Source of the DNA: Pseudomonadota bacterium
GTDB taxonomy: Bacteria; Pseudomonadota; Alphaproteobacteria; Rhizobiales; Kaistiaceae
Direction of reading: 5' to 3'
Length of the DNA: 8,817 nt
Assembly: GCA_023392225.1 (NCBI GenBank)
Contig: JAEVZM010000485.1
Location: 1-8,817 of the forward strand
In this document: piece by piece, positions 5,754 to 8,817 of the stretch
How the letters are laid out: each line of letters begins with the position of its first letter
Position numbering within the stretch: the stretch's first letter is position 1
Notes under the pieces: model-generated
The model's database searches: none
The model's input: the letters and a program-made list of their open reading frames with translations, nothing else
What the model was told of the DNA's origin: nothing
Translations under genes and position numbers: made by a program

Positions 5754-6728
5754 ATGAAACCTGGTCTCTCGATGCTTGCCGCCGGTGCGCTGGCTGCCGT
5801 GCTTCTCGGTGGCGAGGCCAACGCCGCCACGTCGATCACCTTCGGGCTGAACTGGCTGGCGCAGGGCGAGCACTGCGGCTTCTACCAGGCGAAAGCCAAG
5901 GGCCTCTACGAGGCCGCCGGCCTCGACGTCACCCTCGAGCCGGGCGGGCCGGACCGCAACATCCCGCTGCTCGTCGCCGCCGGCAATCTCGACCTCGGCA
6001 TGGGGTCGAGCTTCACCACGCTCAACATGCTCGGTGAGGGGATCGAGGCCGAGACCATCGCCGCCTTCTTCCAGAAGGACCCGCAGACGCTGGTCGCCCA
6101 TGCCGGGCAGGGGGTCGAGACCCTCGATGACCTCAAGGGCCGCCCGATCATGATCGCCAAGTTCTCGCAGCTCGAGTTCTGGGTGTTCCTCAAGGCCCGC
6201 TACGGCTTCAGCGACGACCAGGTGCGCGCCTACACCTATTCGGCCGCGCCGTTCCTCGCCGACCCCACCGCCGTGCAGCAGGGCTACATCACCGAGGATG
6301 CGCTGCTCCTCGGCAAGGAGCTGCCGGAGCCGCCGGTATCGATCCTCCTCGCCGACTACGGCTACCAGAACTATGCGACCACCGTGTTCGGCACGAAGGC
6401 CTATCTCGAGGCGAATGCCGATGCGGTGAAGGCGTTTATCGCCGCGACGGCGGAAGGCTACCGCCAGTGCATCGCCGGCGACTACGAGGACGCCATGGCG
6501 CTGGTGATGGAGGCCAATCCCGAGCACACGGCGGAGCTGTTCCACTTCAAGCTGAAGCAGATGGCCGACCGCGGCCTGGTGCTGAGCGGCGACGCCGAGA
6601 CGGGCGGCATCGGGGCGATGTCGGACGCGCGCTGGAAGGAGTTCTTCGACGTGATGGTCGAGTCGGGCGTCTATCCCGCCGACCTCGACTACACCGCCGC
6701 CTACTCGCTCGACTACCTGCCGCAATAG
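5754..6728 (+). CDS. ABC transporter substrate-binding protein, NMT1/THI5-like (Sec-exported)
   Basis: Periplasmic solute receptor of the family that includes pyrimidine (thiamine precursor), riboflavin, nitrate, taurine and sulfonate importers; 324 residues. A Sec signal peptide is visible at 1-24 (basic start MKPG, hydrophobic core, EANA with cleavage likely before ATS). The NMT1/THI5 signature region is NWLAQGEHCGFYQAKAKG at 33-50, then LYEAAGLDVTLEPGG (51-65), AAGNLDLGMGSS (75-86), a DLKGR hinge (126-130) and LLADYGYQNY (198-207). The ATG at 5754 has GGAGG 7 bases upstream and is directly followed by the signal peptide; an in-frame ATG at 5661 would add 31 charged residues before it. It is the first gene of a unit with the oxygenase (29-base gap). 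The cognate permease and ATPase are not in view, and the ligand cannot be assigned; a heterocycle or small organic nitrogen or sulfur compound is a family-based guess. Confidence 0.93.
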   Translation: MKPGLSMLAAGALAAVLLGGEANAATSITFGLNWLAQGEHCGFYQAKAKGLYEAAGLDVTLEPGGPDRNIPLLVAAGNLDLGMGSSFTTLNMLGEGIEAETIAAFFQKDPQTLVAHAGQGVETLDDLKGRPIMIAKFSQLEFWVFLKARYGFSDDQVRAYTYSAAPFLADPTAVQQGYITEDALLLGKELPEPPVSILLADYGYQNYATTVFGTKAYLEANADAVKAFIAATAEGYRQCIAGDYEDAMALVMEANPEHTAELFHFKLKQMADRGLVLSGDAETGGIGAMSDARWKEFFDVMVESGVYPADLDYTAAYSLDYLPQ

Positions 6729-6757
6729 GCGGGATCCAGGCCCCGGGAGCAAGCAAG

Positions 6758-7732
6758 ATGACCCAGATGGACCTCGCGCTCGTCGACATCGAGCCCTTCA
6801 TCAAGGGCGACGAGGGTGATCGCCGCCGGGTGGCGCGGGCCTTCGGCGATGCCTTCGAGACCACGGGATTCGCGGTGATCGTCGGCCATGGCGTGCCGGA
6901 GACGCTCGCCACGGACCTCTATGACTGCGTCAGCGACTTCTTCGGCGAGTCCTTCGAGGAGAAGTCGCGTTTCACCCCGCCCGAGAAGGCCAAGGGTCGC
7001 GGCTACCTGCCGATCGGCATCGAGAGCGTTGCCAAGACCCTGACCGGCGAGACGCCGCCGGACCTCTGCGAGGCGCTGGTCTTCACCGCGCCGCATCGCG
7101 AGGGCGAGGCGGGCGCCCGCCCCAACATCTGGCCCGACCGGCCGGAGGTCCTCGCCGGCCTCGTCCGGCGCTGGACCGTCGAGATGGTCGCGCTGACCGA
7201 GCGGCTGTCGCGGATGTCGGCGCTGGCGCTCGACCTGCCGGAAGGCTTCTTCGCCGCCGCCTATGCCGATCCGGCGCTGGTGTTGCGCTTCGTCAACTAT
7301 CCGGACCAGCCGAGCCCGCCGCTGCCGGGCCAGCTTCGCTATGGCGAGCACCACGACTATGGCGCGCTCACGATCCTGCGCCAGGACGCGGCGCCGGGCG
7401 GGCTGCAGCTCAAGGACGCGGACGGCCAATGGAAGGACGCGGGCGTCGTCCCGGAGTCGTTCGTGATCAATGTCGGCGACCTGATGGCCCGCTGGACCAA
7501 CAATCGCTGGCGCTCGACCCTCCACCGCGTCTCCAATCCCGACCGCAGCCTCACCGGCTCGACCCGGCGCCTGTCGATGGTCGCCTTCACCGGACCGAAC
7601 GAGCAGTGGGAGGTCTCGTGCCTGCCGAGCTGCATCGACGCCGACCATCCGGCGCTCTTCGCGCCGGTCAAGGCCGGCGACTACGTCCGCGCCAAGATCG
7701 CGCAGTCGATGGAACTTCAACCCGGCAGCTGA
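6758..7732 (+). CDS. 2-oxoglutarate/Fe(II)-dependent dioxygenase, isopenicillin N synthase family
   Basis: Cytoplasmic non-haem iron oxygenase, most likely hydroxylating or demethylating a small molecule with 2-oxoglutarate and O2; 324 residues. The amino-terminal DIOX_N-type region spans about 8-120 (DAFETTGFAVIVGHGVP at 31-47 is the family's FxxxGFxxxxxHG motif). The jelly-roll core is at about 172-280. The facial triad is H198-H-D200 (EHHDYGALTIL) with H256 (STLHRVSNP). R271 and S273 (RRLS) form the RxS motif that binds the 2-oxoglutarate carboxylate, which favours a true 2-oxoglutarate enzyme. The ATG at 6758 has GGGAG 8 bases upstream; a second ATG three codons on is less well placed. 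The gene sits between two binding protein genes, so its substrate is probably the imported compound or a derivative, which is inference. No specific enzyme name is justified. Confidence 0.93.
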   Translation: MTQMDLALVDIEPFIKGDEGDRRRVARAFGDAFETTGFAVIVGHGVPETLATDLYDCVSDFFGESFEEKSRFTPPEKAKGRGYLPIGIESVAKTLTGETPPDLCEALVFTAPHREGEAGARPNIWPDRPEVLAGLVRRWTVEMVALTERLSRMSALALDLPEGFFAAAYADPALVLRFVNYPDQPSPPLPGQLRYGEHHDYGALTILRQDAAPGGLQLKDADGQWKDAGVVPESFVINVGDLMARWTNNRWRSTLHRVSNPDRSLTGSTRRLSMVAFTGPNEQWEVSCLPSCIDADHPALFAPVKAGDYVRAKIAQSMELQPGS

Positions 7733-7783
7733 AAGCAACCCCGCCCGCGCCGCGGCCGGGCCCGTCACATGGAGAACTCCGTC

Positions 7784-8791
7784 ATGGCCTCTTGGGATCT
7801 CGACCGCCGCAGTCTCCTCCGTCTCATCGGCGCCGGGGCGGGCAGCCTCGCGCTCGCGCCGCGCTTCGCCTTCGCTGCCGACACCGCGGTGGGCTTCCAG
7901 CTGTCGTGGCTGCCCTCGGTGCAGTTCGGTGGCAGCTACATCGCCAAGGACAAGGGCTTCTGGACCGCCGAAGGCCTCGACGTCGCGCTCGCCCATGGCG
8001 GCCCCAATGCCCCGGTCGAGCCGCCGGTGGTGAGTGGCCAGGCGCTGATGGGGATCTCGGCCGCCGACTACACTGCCGCCGCGGTGGCCGAGGGCGCGCC
8101 GTTCAAGATCATCGCCGTGGCGATGCAGAAGAACCCCTTCGCCATCGCCTCGCTCGCCACCAACCCGGTGAAGGAGCCGAAGGACCTCGAGGGCAAGAAG
8201 ATCGGCATGGCGACGGCCAACACGCCCGTCCTCCAGGCGCTCTGCACCATCAACGGCGTCGATATCGACAAGATCGAGATCGTCCCGACCCAGTACGACG
8301 CCGCGCCGCTGGTCAATGGCGAGGTCGACTGCCTGCTCTGCTGGCTCACCGACCTGCCGGTGGCGATGACCGTCAAGGGCATCGACAACGTGACCATGCT
8401 GCTCGCCGACTTCGGCTACGACGTCCACAGCCAGACCTACATCGTTCTCGAGGACTCGCTCGCCAACAAGCGCGACGAGGTGGTCAAGCTGCTGCGCGGC
8501 GAGATCAAGGGCTGGCAGGCCTACAAGGAGAACACCGACGCGGCGGCGGAGCTGACGCTGGCCATGTATCCCGATGCCGGGCTCGACCTGCCGACCCAGA
8601 AGATCCAGGCGGCCGAACAGCTGAAGCTCATGTTCTCGCCGCTCACCGACGAGCATGGCTTCGGCTGGTTCACCGACGAGACCGTCGCCGCCAACGTCAA
8701 GACGCTCGGACTGCTCGGCAAGACCGTGACCCCGGACCTCTGGGACCGCTCGATCCTCGAGGAGATCTACAAGGATGGCATCGTCCTCTGA
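7784..8791 (+). CDS. ABC transporter substrate-binding protein, NMT1/THI5-like (probable Tat signal)
   Basis: Second periplasmic receptor of the same broad family, 335 residues. The leader has a twin-arginine-like motif (DRRSLLRLIG, 7-16), a moderately hydrophobic stretch and AFA before a likely cleavage at about residue 31/32, suggesting Tat export of a folded protein. The mature part has SWLPSVQFGGSYIAKDKGFW (41-60), EGLDVALAHGGPNAPVE (63-79), a DLEGKKIG hinge (134-141), the Cys-bearing DCLLCW (182-187) and LLADFGYDV (206-214). The ATG at 7784 is preceded by GGAG (7771-7774) 9 bases upstream; an in-frame ATG at 7769 overlaps that site and adds five residues. It is clearly related to the binding protein at 5754 but well diverged. 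The gap after the oxygenase is 51 bases on the same strand. Only 26 bases follow the stop codon, so the likely permease and ATPase partners would be to the right. Confidence 0.92.
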   Translation: MASWDLDRRSLLRLIGAGAGSLALAPRFAFAADTAVGFQLSWLPSVQFGGSYIAKDKGFWTAEGLDVALAHGGPNAPVEPPVVSGQALMGISAADYTAAAVAEGAPFKIIAVAMQKNPFAIASLATNPVKEPKDLEGKKIGMATANTPVLQALCTINGVDIDKIEIVPTQYDAAPLVNGEVDCLLCWLTDLPVAMTVKGIDNVTMLLADFGYDVHSQTYIVLEDSLANKRDEVVKLLRGEIKGWQAYKENTDAAAELTLAMYPDAGLDLPTQKIQAAEQLKLMFSPLTDEHGFGWFTDETVAANVKTLGLLGKTVTPDLWDRSILEEIYKDGIVL

Positions 8792-8817
8792 CGCCCGCCC
8801 GGCCGGTGCCCCGGGAC

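Noticed and set aside
7733..7783. GC-rich spacer between the oxygenase and second binding protein as a possible terminator
   Set aside because: It contains GC-rich partial symmetry but no clear stem followed by a T-run; I see nothing beyond the ribosome binding site.
7784..8791. Naming the second binding protein ThiY (formylaminopyrimidine receptor) or the Cys pair a THI5 CCCFC motif
   Set aside because: The Cys pattern (C154, C183, C186) does not match CCCFC, no thiamine genes are nearby, and the family covers many ligands.
8792..8817. Feature after the last gene
   Set aside because: The 26 bases are GC-rich with no start codon or clear stem-loop with T-run; nothing can be supported.

Overview
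The window is a very GC-rich, densely packed, mostly plus-strand stretch. Gene content (oligopeptide-type permeases, an enolase-superfamily enzyme, a GlcD-like FAD oxidoreductase, a LysR regulator, two NMT1/THI5-type binding proteins) and codon use suggest a free-living alphaproteobacterium, perhaps Hyphomicrobiales. That placement is inference; the window holds no phylogenetic marker. I see no tRNA, rRNA, CRISPR array or intact mobile element.

Layout. Bases 27-1825 encode two translationally coupled DppB/DppC-type permeases; their binding protein and ATPases must lie outside, probably to the left. Bases 1826-1936 hold three copies of a 22-base tandem repeat followed by a perfect 8-bp hairpin that contains the ribosome binding site of the next gene. 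Bases 1937-3109 encode a mandelate racemase/muconate lactonizing enzyme family protein (probably an acid-sugar or hydroxyacid dehydratase). Bases 3228-4613 encode an FAD-dependent oxidoreductase. Together these four genes look like an uptake and catabolic unit for an unidentified hydroxy or sugar acid.

A LysR-type regulator (5552-4617, minus strand) runs convergently into the oxidoreductase gene, with only 3 bp between stop codons, and divergently from a second unit. The divergent spacer (5553-5753) carries two dyads with 7-base spacers that look like LysR-family operator sites. The second unit is three genes: a Sec-exported NMT1/THI5-like periplasmic binding protein (5754-6728), a 2-oxoglutarate/Fe(II) oxygenase of the isopenicillin N synthase family (6758-7732), and a second, divergent NMT1/THI5-like binding protein with a probable Tat signal (7784-8791). 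Its permease and ATPase genes are not in the window and may follow on the right. The regulator is placed to control the second unit, and possibly the first.

The most interesting features are the oxygenase gene between two paralogous binding protein genes with different predicted export routes, the tandem repeat plus hairpin before the enolase-family gene, and the dyads in the LysR spacer. No entirely new system is demonstrated; the substrate of either unit cannot be read from sequence.
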